Source: an uncultured Bacteroidales bacterium (GTDB lineage: Bacteria; Bacteroidota; Bacteroidia; Bacteroidales; UBA932). Taken from it: a stretch of 64,000 nucleotides of DNA. The DNA lies in contig ONDF01000013.1 of the NCBI GenBank assembly GCA_900316525.1, positions 1 through 64,000 of the forward strand, written 5' to 3'. The translations under genes and the position numbers were made by a program. Every line of letters begins with the position of its first letter. Position 1 is the first letter of the stretch. Positions 17,105 to 24,562 of this stretch are shown in pieces. The notes below the pieces were generated by a model. That model was not told where the DNA came from. It ran no database searches and saw nothing but the letters and a program-made list of their open reading frames with translations.

Positions 17105-19156
17105 ATGAAGCCTGTACGAGTCTTGTCGGCCCTTTGCCTGGCCCTCGTTTCCTGTGGCGGTCCCGTTTCCGAGACCGCCGATTTCATCGGCAATCCTTAT
17201 CTGCCTCTCTGGGAGCACGTGCCCGACGGGGAACCGCGTGTATTCGAGGATCCGGACAACCCGGGCCATTACCGCATCTATGTGACGGGCTCGCACGACA
17301 CGCGCGTCGAGAGTTATTGCGGACAGGACGACCGTCAATGGTCGGCGCCGGTGGAGGACCTGACCGCCTGGCGGGACGAAGGACCGGTGTTCACGTACAC
17401 CGAGAACGGGAATATGAGTACGGTCTTTGCGCCGGACCTCGTGGAGGTGACGCGCCGGGACGACGGCTCGCACAAGTATTACCTGTATCCGCACGCCCTG
17501 ATGCATACGCCGATGGTGTGCGTCAGCGACCGTCCGGACGGCCCGTTCACGGTGCTGAACGTGCAGGACGGGCAGCTCGCGCCCGGCAGCATCATGGGCT
17601 TCGACCCGGGCGTGCTGATCGAGCAGATTGACGATCCTTCCGATTCCGACTATGCCATCGGTTTCCGGGCCTACGGCGCCTGGGGTATCCAGCGGGCCAG
17701 CGCGACGGAACTGGACCAGAACACGATGTATACGCCCCGCTACGGGAAACCGGACTATCCTTTCTGGGTTCCGTCCATGATCACGTCTTATCTCGCGAAT
17801 CTGCCGAAGGGCCAGGCCGTGGCCGAGGAGATGAAGCAGCATGTCCAATGGGCCGGCATCCGGGAGGGCGAGTTTGTCGACTTTCCGGCCGTGGCGGAGG
17901 GGGAGGACCTGGACGATTTCCAGTTCTATGAGGCCTCTTCGTTCCGGAAGATCGGGAACAAATACATCTACCTGTACAGCGGCTTTTCCGGGCAGGAATA
18001 CGGCCTGACGCAGAGCAATGCGACGCTGCGGTATGCCTATGCCGACACGCCGCGCGGGCCCTGGAAGAGCGGCGGTGTCCTCGTGGACGCCCGCGGCCCT
18101 GTCCTGTCCCGCGACGGCTCCGCGCTGGAGACCCATTTCGGCGACAACAACACCCACGGCTCGCTGGCGGAGATCAACGGCCAGTGGTACGTGTTCTACC
18201 ACCGCGCCCCGCGCGGCTTCGGCTTCGCCCGCCAGGCGATGGTCGCCCCGGTGGCCGTCCAGGCCGATGAGAAGCCGGTTTCCGAAGGCGGCGTGGTGCG
18301 GATTACCGCCTACGACCCGTACAAGGGCGCCTTCACGGTAAAGGCCTCGAACGGCGCTGAGTACCGCGGCGCGGAAGTGACTTCCGAAGGCTTTTTCATC
18401 TACGGCCTGCCGCCGTACCGCTACTATTCCGCGGGCTATGCCTGCTATCTCTCCAACCCGAACTCAATCCAGGACGGCTGGGATGTCTGGGACAACCGGA
18501 TGGACATCGCCGAGGTCCGGGCCGGGGATATCCTGGGGTATAAGTACATCGGTTTCGGCGGCCTGCCCGAGGGCGCGCCCGGCCTGCCGGCGTTCGAGGG
18601 CGTGCGCCCCGGCAATGAAACGGCGTTCAATCTGTTCGTCGCCGCCCGCACGACGCAGGCCTTCAAGGTGGGCGTCTGGGTCGACGGCCCCTGGGAAGGC
18701 GGCGCCTGGAACGGCAAGAAGGTCGGGGAGGTGGAAATCCCCGCCGGCGCATCGGTCGATGTCAGGAAGTATACGGTTTCGGTTGGCGATGCCGTCGACG
18801 GTCTGACGGGCAAGCACGCCCTGTTCCTCGTGGCCGAAGGCCCTGCCGGGGAGCCCCTGTGCGATATTGTGGGCTTCGGCTTCACCAAGAAGGGGCAGAA
18901 GATGGAATTCCCCGTCCCGCCGGCCGTGAAGATCTCCGTCGGCGGCCAGGCGCTGAAAATGCCCGCGCACCCCGTCTGGACGACGGAGCAGAACGGATTG
19001 ACGGACAATACGTTCTATGAGGTGGCGGTGCCTTCGGGCGTGACTGGCAAGATCGCCGTCAAGGCGCCGAAGTCCGTGGCCGTCGCCATCGACCAGGACG
19101 CCCGCGTCGTGCGTTGCACATACAAGGGCAAGACGAAGACATTCACTTTGAAATAG
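17105..19156 (+). CDS. GH43-like glycoside hydrolase lipoprotein with C-terminal accessory domain
   Basis: A 683-residue lipoprotein (lipobox LALVSCGG, Cys17). Residues about 25-400 form a five-bladed propeller glycosidase of the GH43 type: ending-strand signature HGSLAEINGQWYVFYHR, with RVFEDPDNPGHYRIYVTGSHD, FAPDLVEV and FQFYEASSFRK holding likely acidic residues. GH43 enzymes act on arabinosides and xylosides. Residues about 430-610 (NRMDIAEVRAGDILGYKYIG) resemble a CBM6-type carbohydrate-binding module, and a further small beta domain closes the protein. The ATG at 17105 gives the lipoprotein signal. It pairs with the GH30 gene 7 bases downstream, suggesting joint action on a plant hemicellulose; the exact linkage is not readable. 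Confidence 0.82.
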   Translation: MKPVRVLSALCLALVSCGGPVSETADFIGNPYLPLWEHVPDGEPRVFEDPDNPGHYRIYVTGSHDTRVESYCGQDDRQWSAPVEDLTAWRDEGPVFTYTENGNMSTVFAPDLVEVTRRDDGSHKYYLYPHALMHTPMVCVSDRPDGPFTVLNVQDGQLAPGSIMGFDPGVLIEQIDDPSDSDYAIGFRAYGAWGIQRASATELDQNTMYTPRYGKPDYPFWVPSMITSYLANLPKGQAVAEEMKQHVQWAGIREGEFVDFPAVAEGEDLDDFQFYEASSFRKIGNKYIYLYSGFSGQEYGLTQSNATLRYAYADTPRGPWKSGGVLVDARGPVLSRDGSALETHFGDNNTHGSLAEINGQWYVFYHRAPRGFGFARQAMVAPVAVQADEKPVSEGGVVRITAYDPYKGAFTVKASNGAEYRGAEVTSEGFFIYGLPPYRYYSAGYACYLSNPNSIQDGWDVWDNRMDIAEVRAGDILGYKYIGFGGLPEGAPGLPAFEGVRPGNETAFNLFVAARTTQAFKVGVWVDGPWEGGAWNGKKVGEVEIPAGASVDVRKYTVSVGDAVDGLTGKHALFLVAEGPAGEPLCDIVGFGFTKKGQKMEFPVPPAVKISVGGQALKMPAHPVWTTEQNGLTDNTFYEVAVPSGVTGKIAVKAPKSVAVAIDQDARVVRCTYKGKTKTFTLK

Positions 19157-19163
19157 ACATCCG

Positions 19164-20597
19164 ATGAAAACGCGTTTTTTAGGGCTCGCGCTGCTCGCAG
19201 TGGTTTCCTGCCAGCGCGCCGCGAATGTCGAATGGGTATCGACCACGTTTGAGAATCCTTGGCAGGTGATGGAGGCGGTCGAGGCCGATGCGCCTGCGGA
19301 GGCTTCCGTCGTCGTGGACCTCAAGGCCGTGAATCAGGCGGTCGAGGGATTCGGCTCCTGCTTCAACGAACTGGGATGGACCTCGCTGTCGGAGCTTTCC
19401 GAGGCGGACCGCGCGTCCATCTTCCAGGAGTTGTACACCCCCGCGGGCGCAAACTTCACGATGGCCCGCATGCCGCTGGGTTCCAATGACTTCAGCATCG
19501 ACTATTATTCCTATGACGATGTGGATGGCGACCTGGCGCTGGAGCATTTCTCCATCGACCATGACCGGGCGACGCTGCTTCCGTTCATCCGGGCGGCGAA
19601 GGCCGTGAACCCTTCCCTGCGGATCTGGGCCTCGCCCTGGTGCCCGCCGTCGTGGATGAAGGTGAACAAGCACTATGCGAACACCTCGGCCAGTGTCATC
19701 TTCCGCAGCTGGGCCGGCATGCAGGACCGGATGGAGGATAACCTCCTGCCGGAAGACAGGCAGATTCCGGAAGGCGTGGACGCTTTCAACCAGGATCCCG
19801 CCTACCTGGAGGCGTATGCCCGCTATTTCGGGAAGTTCATCGATGCCTACAAGGCCGAAGGGGTCGATGTCTTCATGGTGATGCCGCAGAACGAGCCGAA
19901 CTCGGCGCAGTGGTATCCCGCCTGCACCTGGACCCCGGAAGGGCTCGCCGCCTTCATCAAGTATCTCGGTCCCGAGATGGCTTCCCGGGGTGTCGATGTG
20001 TACCTCGGCACCATGGAACGGGCCAATCCTGACTTGTGGGACCGCATCCTAAACGATCCGGAGGCCGGCCCCTGCATCAAGGGAATGGGCTTCCAGTGGG
20101 CCGGAAAGGATGCGCTGCCGGAACTGCATCGGCGGCATCCTTCGCTGCCGTGCTATCAGACCGAACAGGAGTGCGGCGACGGCCGCAACGACTGGGCCGG
20201 CGCCATGCACAGCTGGGACCTGATGAAGCACTACATCGGCAACGGTGTCCAGAGCTATTTCTATTGGAACACCTCCCTGCTGGAAGGCGGCGTGAGCACG
20301 TGGGGATGGACCCAGAACTCCCTCGTGGTCGTGGACAAGGAAAGCAAGACCTTCCGCTATTCCCCGGAATTCTACGTCTTCAAGCACCTCACGCACTACG
20401 TCCAGCCCGGCGCCCTCGTCCTCACCCTGGGCGGCACCCACTCCGACGCCCTGGGCTTCCTGAACCCCGACGGCCGTACGGTCCTGCTTCTCGCGAACCA
20501 GTCCGACGCCCCGAAAAACGTGTCGGTGGATGGCCTTCCCGGCCACCCCCGCACCGTTACTTTACCGGCTGGGTCGCTCAATACGCTGGTGCTTTAA
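19164..20597 (+). CDS. GH30-family glycosidase lipoprotein
   Basis: A 477-residue lipoprotein (LLAVVSCQ, Cys16). The domain is a GH30 (beta/alpha)8 barrel with side beta domain: QAVEGFGSCFNELGW near residue 57, the acid/base VMPQNEPNSAQWYPA with Glu244, and the nucleophile YQTEQECGDG with Glu334; the C-terminal strands include HYVQPGALVLTLGG. Family members include beta-glucosylceramidases, beta-1,6-glucanases and xylanases; the specificity is not decidable here. It follows the GH43 gene by 7 bases and is the last gene of this plus-strand run. Confidence 0.9.
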   Translation: MKTRFLGLALLAVVSCQRAANVEWVSTTFENPWQVMEAVEADAPAEASVVVDLKAVNQAVEGFGSCFNELGWTSLSELSEADRASIFQELYTPAGANFTMARMPLGSNDFSIDYYSYDDVDGDLALEHFSIDHDRATLLPFIRAAKAVNPSLRIWASPWCPPSWMKVNKHYANTSASVIFRSWAGMQDRMEDNLLPEDRQIPEGVDAFNQDPAYLEAYARYFGKFIDAYKAEGVDVFMVMPQNEPNSAQWYPACTWTPEGLAAFIKYLGPEMASRGVDVYLGTMERANPDLWDRILNDPEAGPCIKGMGFQWAGKDALPELHRRHPSLPCYQTEQECGDGRNDWAGAMHSWDLMKHYIGNGVQSYFYWNTSLLEGGVSTWGWTQNSLVVVDKESKTFRYSPEFYVFKHLTHYVQPGALVLTLGGTHSDALGFLNPDGRTVLLLANQSDAPKNVSVDGLPGHPRTVTLPAGSLNTLVL

Positions 20598-20622
20598 TTC
20601 ACCGGCCTCCCTGAAGCCACTA

Positions 20623-20714
20623 AGTGCGGGTGACGTCCCGAAAAAACGGACGTCACCGTCATTGCGAGCCTTTTTCGCAGGTGTCGTCCCTGTTTCCGGG
20701 ACGTCACCCGCACT
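20623..20714. repeat. 92-bp nested inverted repeat between convergent genes
   Basis: AGTGCGGGTGACGTCCCG (20623-20640) is perfectly complementary to CGGGACGTCACCCGCACT (20697-20714). Inside it, GGTGACGTCC (20629-20638) also pairs perfectly with GGACGTCACC (20648-20657), so alternative hairpins compete. The centre carries GTCATTGCGAGCC. It lies between two convergent genes and has no T-run, so a transcript barrier or an intergenic repeat element are both possible. Confidence 0.8.
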
Positions 20715-20719
20715 AATCC

Positions 20720-20932
20720 CTATTCGTCTTTCTTCGGGATCTTGGAGCCGAGGACGAAGAGTGCGCCTATGGCGAGGACGATAAGAAGATCCATGCCCGA
20801 CAGCAGCAGCGCATCGGTCCATGATTCCAGCTTGCCTGAACATACATAGTAGATGAGCGTTCCGGCAACCATGCCCAGACCGGAACCGGCGAATGCCTTC
20901 AGCACTCTTTTCTGTTCACTGTCCAATGCCAT
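20720..20932 (-). CDS. Small two-helix membrane protein, unknown
   Basis: A 70-residue protein with two predicted membrane helices (about residues 13-30 and 41-62) and a Lys-rich end (SKIPKKDE). It is the last of four consecutive minus-strand genes of the same general design in a lower-GC patch, with 15 bases between it and the next gene. I do not recognise the family. The short length lowers confidence, but the arrangement with its neighbours supports a real gene. Confidence 0.65.
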   Translation of the reverse strand: MALDSEQKRVLKAFAGSGLGMVAGTLIYYVCSGKLESWTDALLLSGMDLLIVLAIGALFVLGSKIPKKDE

Positions 20933-20947
20933 AGTACGGATAATTGA

Positions 20948-21160
20948 TTATTTGATTTTCTTGTACAGTTGAATGATTCTGGCGCAGCACGAAACCACCA
21001 TGCCCCCCATCGCTACGCACATCCACAGATTCTTGACGGCGATGAAATAGCCCAACATGCACGCAAAGAAAAGGGCAAAGACGAGCGCGATAATCAATCC
21101 TACTTTCAGTTGCTTATCGTGTTCCATAGGTACCTGTGTGAACTTTGAATTGACCGACAA
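20948..21160 (-). CDS. Small two-helix membrane protein, unknown
   Basis: A 70-residue frame with two hydrophobic helices (LIIALVFALFFACMLGYFIA, then MCVAMGGMVVSCCARIIQLY) and a basic end LYKKIK. The true start may be the internal Met at 21125-21127 (MEHDKQLK), which would give 59 residues and a charged cytosolic N-terminus. Cys residues in the helices are unusual for so short a protein. Third gene of the four-gene set. Function unknown. Confidence 0.62.
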   Translation of the reverse strand: MSVNSKFTQVPMEHDKQLKVGLIIALVFALFFACMLGYFIAVKNLWMCVAMGGMVVSCCARIIQLYKKIK

Positions 21161-21169
21161 AATGTGAAT

Positions 21170-21373
21170 CTACTTATCTTTCTTCCTTTTCTCTTTCAGA
21201 TATTCGACAATCCCGGAGAACAAACCGAATACGATGGCACCTGCAAAATAAAACAGGAAGGGTCTCAAGCCCCTGAAGATGGCATCCAGGACCACAAAGA
21301 TCACCGAAAAAGACAAGGCGGCAACAATACCAGTAATGATGTATCTTTTCATATGATTTGGAGATTGGATCAT
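21170..21373 (-). CDS. Small two-helix membrane protein, unknown
   Basis: A 67-residue frame; the Met at 21350-21352 (MKRYIITG) is an equally good start, giving 60 residues. There are two predicted helices (ITGIVAALSFSVIFVVLDAI and LFYFAGAIVFGLFSGIVEYL) and a strongly basic tail KEKRKKDK. The longer form overlaps the preceding gene by 4 bases, consistent with coupling. Function unknown. Confidence 0.62.
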   Translation of the reverse strand: MIQSPNHMKRYIITGIVAALSFSVIFVVLDAIFRGLRPFLFYFAGAIVFGLFSGIVEYLKEKRKKDK

Positions 21374-21570
21374 CGTTCGCTGCTCTCATCATCCTGCTTG
21401 CGAGCTCCTTTCACGGTCAGGTACAACTCAGCGGCGAAGATGAGGAGCAAAACAGCTATCAAGATGATGGAAATGGGCCGGTCATGATGGCAGATGCTGC
21501 TGATCAGCCAATACACGCCGAAAAGCACGCCAATTGAATACACGACGATGGCTCCGACAGGCTTTTTCAT
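21370..21570 (-). CDS. Small two-helix membrane protein, unknown
   Basis: A 66-residue protein: a short basic N-terminus (MKKPVG), helix 1 AIVVYSIGVLFGVYWLISSI, a His/Asp loop CHHDRP, helix 2 ISIILIAVLLLIFAAELYL, then a charged tail. It is the first gene of the set, 42 bases after a promoter box at 21613-21620. Local GC is visibly below that of neighbouring genes, which suggests recent acquisition or relaxed codon use. Function unknown. Confidence 0.65.
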   Translation of the reverse strand: MKKPVGAIVVYSIGVLFGVYWLISSICHHDRPISIILIAVLLLIFAAELYLTVKGARKQDDESSER

Positions 21571-21612
21571 GAGGCTTATTGTTTATTCTCTATTTTGAAG
21601 AATCGTACAACA

Positions 21613-21620
21613 CAAAGATA
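21613..21620 (-). promoter_or_regulatory. Promoter -7 box of the small membrane protein set
   Basis: On the minus strand this reads TATCTTTG, 42 bases before the ATG at 21570. The -33 box is poor. Confidence 0.55.
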
Positions 21621-21677
21621 GACAAAAAGTTGGAAAGTGTGCTTAGATGGACGGTTACTTGTTGTTCCCGAATTTGA

Positions 21678-21776
21678 TGTTGCAAAAACGGCATTGTATG
21701 CGCATAAATGCAACATATCCCACCTTGGAAGATGGGGTATGTTGCGTTTTACTTCGTAGAATGCGGTTTTTGCAAC
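21678..21776. repeat. 99-bp two-level palindrome downstream of hutI
   Basis: GTTGCAAAAACGGCATT (21678-21694) pairs with AATGCGGTTTTTGCAAC (21760-21776) with one mismatch. Within it, GCAACATATCCC (21709-21720) pairs with GGGGTATGTTGC (21734-21745) using one G-T pair. It lies 18 bases past the hutI stop and about 57 bases before the small membrane genes' promoter, so it may end hut transcription or be a non-autonomous repeat. Confidence 0.75.
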
Positions 21777-21794
21777 TCCCGCCTCGGGATAGGG

Positions 21795-23045
21795 TTATTC
21801 CAGCGGCTGGCCGTTCAGGAAGACCTTCCGGAGGAAGGGGGTCTGGTAGAGGTAGGGGAGTTTGGTGAGGGTCCAGCCGGGGCGGGTGAGGAGGAGGTCG
21901 GCGCGCTTGCCAGGGGTGATGGAGCCGGTGATGTCGGAAAGGCCCATGGCGTAGGCGCTGTTCAGGGTGACGGCGTTCAGGGCCTGGACGGGGGTGAGGC
22001 GCATGCGGATGCAGCCGAGGGCCATCACGAAGCGCATGTCGCCGGAGGGGGAGGAGCCGGGGTTGTAGTCCGATGCGAGGGCGACTCCAAGGCCTGCGCC
22101 GATGAACTCTTTCGCGCGACCGAAGGGGATGCCGAGGAAGAAGGAGGAGCCGGGCAGCATCGTCGGCATCGTCTCGGAGCCCCGCAGGACTTCGATCTCC
22201 ACGTCCGTCGTCCGCTCCAGATGGTCCACGGACAGGGCGCCGTTCTTCACGCCTACCTGCACGCCGCCGCTGACGTCGAGCTCGTTGGCGTGGATCTTCG
22301 GCCGGAGGCCGCAAGCCGCGCCGGCCTCGAGCAGGCGGTCCGTATCCTCGACGGTGAAGAACCCTTCGTCGCAGAAAACGTCCACGAAATCAGCGTATTC
22401 CGCCGCCTGCGGCATCATATCGACCATCGCCTGCACGTACCCTTCGTGCGTGTAGCCGCGGCCGACGGCATGGGCTCCGAGGAAGGTGACGCGGACGAGC
22501 GCCGGGACGGACTCCTTGATGCGGCAGATGACGCGCAGCATCTTGAGTTCGTCCGCGGGGTTGAGCCCATAGCCGCTCTTGATCTCGATGGCGCCGGTGC
22601 CCTTGCCCATCATCTCGCGGACGCGGGCCATCGACTGCTCGTAGAGTTCGTCTTCAGACGTTTCGTGCAGCAGGTCGGAGGAATTGAGGATCCCGCCGCC
22701 GCGGGCCGCGATCTCCTCGTAGCTGAGCCCGTTGATCTTGTCCAGGAACTCGCCGTCGCGGCTCCCCGCATACACGATGTGCGTGTGGCTGTCGCAGAAC
22801 GCCGGCATCACCAGGCCACCTTCAGCGTCGATAGATTCCCGGTCGGAGCCGGGAATGACGGAAAGGTCGTCGCCGTCATGGCCGACCAGATCGGCCATCT
22901 TGCCGAATCCCGCAATCTTCCCGTCCTCGATGGCGAGCCAGGCATCCTTCAGTACGCCCGTCTCCGCCATCTCGGCGCCCTGCTTCCGCAGGACGCCCGC
23001 CGGCACGATCCCGACGAGTTCGCCGATGTTCTTGATGATGGTCAT
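21795..23045 (-). CDS. hutI: Imidazolonepropionase
   Basis: A 416-residue metal-dependent hydrolase that opens 4-imidazolone-5-propionate to N-formimino-glutamate, third step of histidine breakdown. The metal-binding CDSHTHIVYAG lies near residue 82, with GYGLNPADELKMLRV, DVFCDEGFF and ALASDYNPGS marking the amidohydrolase barrel. An unusual piece, DLSVIPGSDRESIDAEGG, precedes the metal motif. It corresponds to a copy of the dispersed AGATT...AATGAC repeat (22833-22859) carried in frame, so about nine residues are extra relative to the family. Last gene of the hut operon; a further repeat fills the gap to hutH. Confidence 0.95.
   Translation of the reverse strand: MTIIKNIGELVGIVPAGVLRKQGAEMAETGVLKDAWLAIEDGKIAGFGKMADLVGHDGDDLSVIPGSDRESIDAEGGLVMPAFCDSHTHIVYAGSRDGEFLDKINGLSYEEIAARGGGILNSSDLLHETSEDELYEQSMARVREMMGKGTGAIEIKSGYGLNPADELKMLRVICRIKESVPALVRVTFLGAHAVGRGYTHEGYVQAMVDMMPQAAEYADFVDVFCDEGFFTVEDTDRLLEAGAACGLRPKIHANELDVSGGVQVGVKNGALSVDHLERTTDVEIEVLRGSETMPTMLPGSSFFLGIPFGRAKEFIGAGLGVALASDYNPGSSPSGDMRFVMALGCIRMRLTPVQALNAVTLNSAYAMGLSDITGSITPGKRADLLLTRPGWTLTKLPYLYQTPFLRKVFLNGQPLE
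22833..22859. repeat. Dispersed repeat copy inside hutI
   Basis: AGATTCCCGGTCGGAGCCGG followed by GAATGAC, with inverted arms around CGGTCGGAGCCG. It shares both ends (AGATT and AATGAC) with the intergenic copies and is translated in frame. Confidence 0.7.
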
Positions 23046-23073
23046 AGATTTCTCGACTGCGCTCGGAATGACA
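23046..23073. repeat. AGATT...AATGACA dispersed repeat in the hutH-hutI gap
   Basis: AGATTTCTCGACTGCGCTCG followed by GAATGACA. It fills the 29-base space between the hutH stop and the hutI start, the only sizeable gap in the operon. Confidence 0.85.
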
Positions 23074-23074
23074 A

Positions 23075-24562
23075 TTAGAGATACTGCTCCTGGCGGAGGA
23101 ACTGGACGGATTTTTCGATCAGGGGGTGCATGTAGGTGTCGTTGTCGATGAAGGGGACGACCTTGCGGTAGTCTTCGAAGATGCGCTCCAGGATGGGGGA
23201 GGTCTTCGCCGGGCGGCGGAACTCGAGGGCCTGGGCGGCGTTGAAGAGCTCGATGCCCAGGACCGTTTCGGTGTTGTCCACGACGCGGACCAGCTTGGTC
23301 GCGGAGTTCGAGCCCATGCTCACGTGGTCCTCCTGGCCCTGCGACGAGGGAATCGAGTCGCAGGAGGCGGGCCAGCAGAGCCCCTTGTTCTGGCTCACGA
23401 TGCTCGCGGCGGTGTACTGCGGGATCATGAAGCCGCTGTTCAGGCCGGGATTGGCGACCAGGTACTTCGGGAGGCCTCGGAGGCCGTGGATGAGCTGGTA
23501 AGTGCGTCTCTCAGAGATACTTGCCAATTCGGACATCGCGATGGCGAGGGCGTCCATCGGGATGGCGATGGGCTCGCCGTGGAAGTTGCCCGCGGAGATG
23601 ATCATGTCCTCGTCCGGGAAGATGTTCGGGTTGTCTGTCGCGGAATTGATCTCGTTCTCGATCACAGACTTCACGTAGTTGATGTTGTCCTTCACGGCGC
23701 CATGGACCTGCGGGATGCAGCGGAAACTGTATGGGTCCTGCACGTGCTCCTTGGGCCGACGGATGAGCTCGCTGCCTTCCAGGGTGGCGAGGAACCGTTT
23801 CCCGGTCTCGATCTGGCCGGTATGCGGCCGCAGGAGGTGCGTCAGGGGCAGGAACGGTTCGATGCGCCCGTCGTAGGCGTCCAGGGACATCGCGGCGATG
23901 CGGTCGGCCCACCTGGAGAGCCGCATGCTCTTGAGGAGGGAATAGACGGCGTGGGCGCTCATGAACTGGGTGCCGTTCAGCAGCGCCAGGCCTTCCTTGG
24001 ACTGGAGCGTGATGGGCTCCCAGCCCTTTTCGGCCCATACTTCCGCGGCGGGACGGACCTTCCCCTGGTACAGGACTTCGCCCAGGCCGATGAGCGGGAG
24101 GCTCAGGTGGGCGAGCGGGGCGAGGTCGCCGGAAGCGCCGAGGGAACCCTGCTGGTACACGACCGGCAGGATGTCCTCGTTGAACATGTCGATGAGCCGC
24201 TGCACGGTGATGAGCTGCGCGCCCGAGTGGCCGTAGGACAGGCTCTGGGCCTTCAGGAAGAGCATCAGCTTCACGATTTCCGGGCGGACGGTCTCGCCGG
24301 CGCCGCAGGCGTGCGACATCACGAGGTTGTGCTGGAGCTGGGAAAGCTCGTCGGCCGGAATGGTGACATTATAGAGCGATCCGAAGCCCGTGGTAATGCC
24401 GTACATCGGCTTTTCCGGGTCCTTCATCTTCTCGTCCAGGTAGCGGCGGCACTTGAGGATGGCCATCTTCGCCTCTTCCGAGAGGACGAGGGTGGCGTGG
24501 TTGTCGATGATTTCTTTCAGCCGCTCGAGGGTGATGCGGCCGGTGGAGATGGTATGGATCAT
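23075..24562 (-). CDS. hutH: Histidine ammonia-lyase
   Basis: A 495-residue cytosolic enzyme that removes ammonia from histidine to give urocanate. The Ala-Ser-Gly triad that cyclises to the MIO cofactor is in GSLGASGDLAPLAHLSLPL near residue 144. Other family marks are YGITTGFGSLYNV near residue 54 (catalytic Tyr), NGTQFMSAHA and a late QEDHVSMGSNSATK. Its start overlaps the hutU stop by 4 bases. The hut context supports histidine rather than tyrosine as substrate, even though aryl-polyene loci can carry related lyases. Confidence 0.96.
   Translation of the reverse strand: MIHTISTGRITLERLKEIIDNHATLVLSEEAKMAILKCRRYLDEKMKDPEKPMYGITTGFGSLYNVTIPADELSQLQHNLVMSHACGAGETVRPEIVKLMLFLKAQSLSYGHSGAQLITVQRLIDMFNEDILPVVYQQGSLGASGDLAPLAHLSLPLIGLGEVLYQGKVRPAAEVWAEKGWEPITLQSKEGLALLNGTQFMSAHAVYSLLKSMRLSRWADRIAAMSLDAYDGRIEPFLPLTHLLRPHTGQIETGKRFLATLEGSELIRRPKEHVQDPYSFRCIPQVHGAVKDNINYVKSVIENEINSATDNPNIFPDEDMIISAGNFHGEPIAIPMDALAIAMSELASISERRTYQLIHGLRGLPKYLVANPGLNSGFMIPQYTAASIVSQNKGLCWPASCDSIPSSQGQEDHVSMGSNSATKLVRVVDNTETVLGIELFNAAQALEFRRPAKTSPILERIFEDYRKVVPFIDNDTYMHPLIEKSVQFLRQEQYL

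Noticed and set aside
21647..21868. Small plus-strand gene of 73 codons
   Set aside because: It runs through the palindrome and into the antisense of hutI, with no promoter or conserved features.
23075..24562. Histidine ammonia-lyase as the tyrosine lyase of an aryl-polyene pathway
   Set aside because: It is embedded in a complete, coupled hut operon 17 kb from the lipid/export genes.
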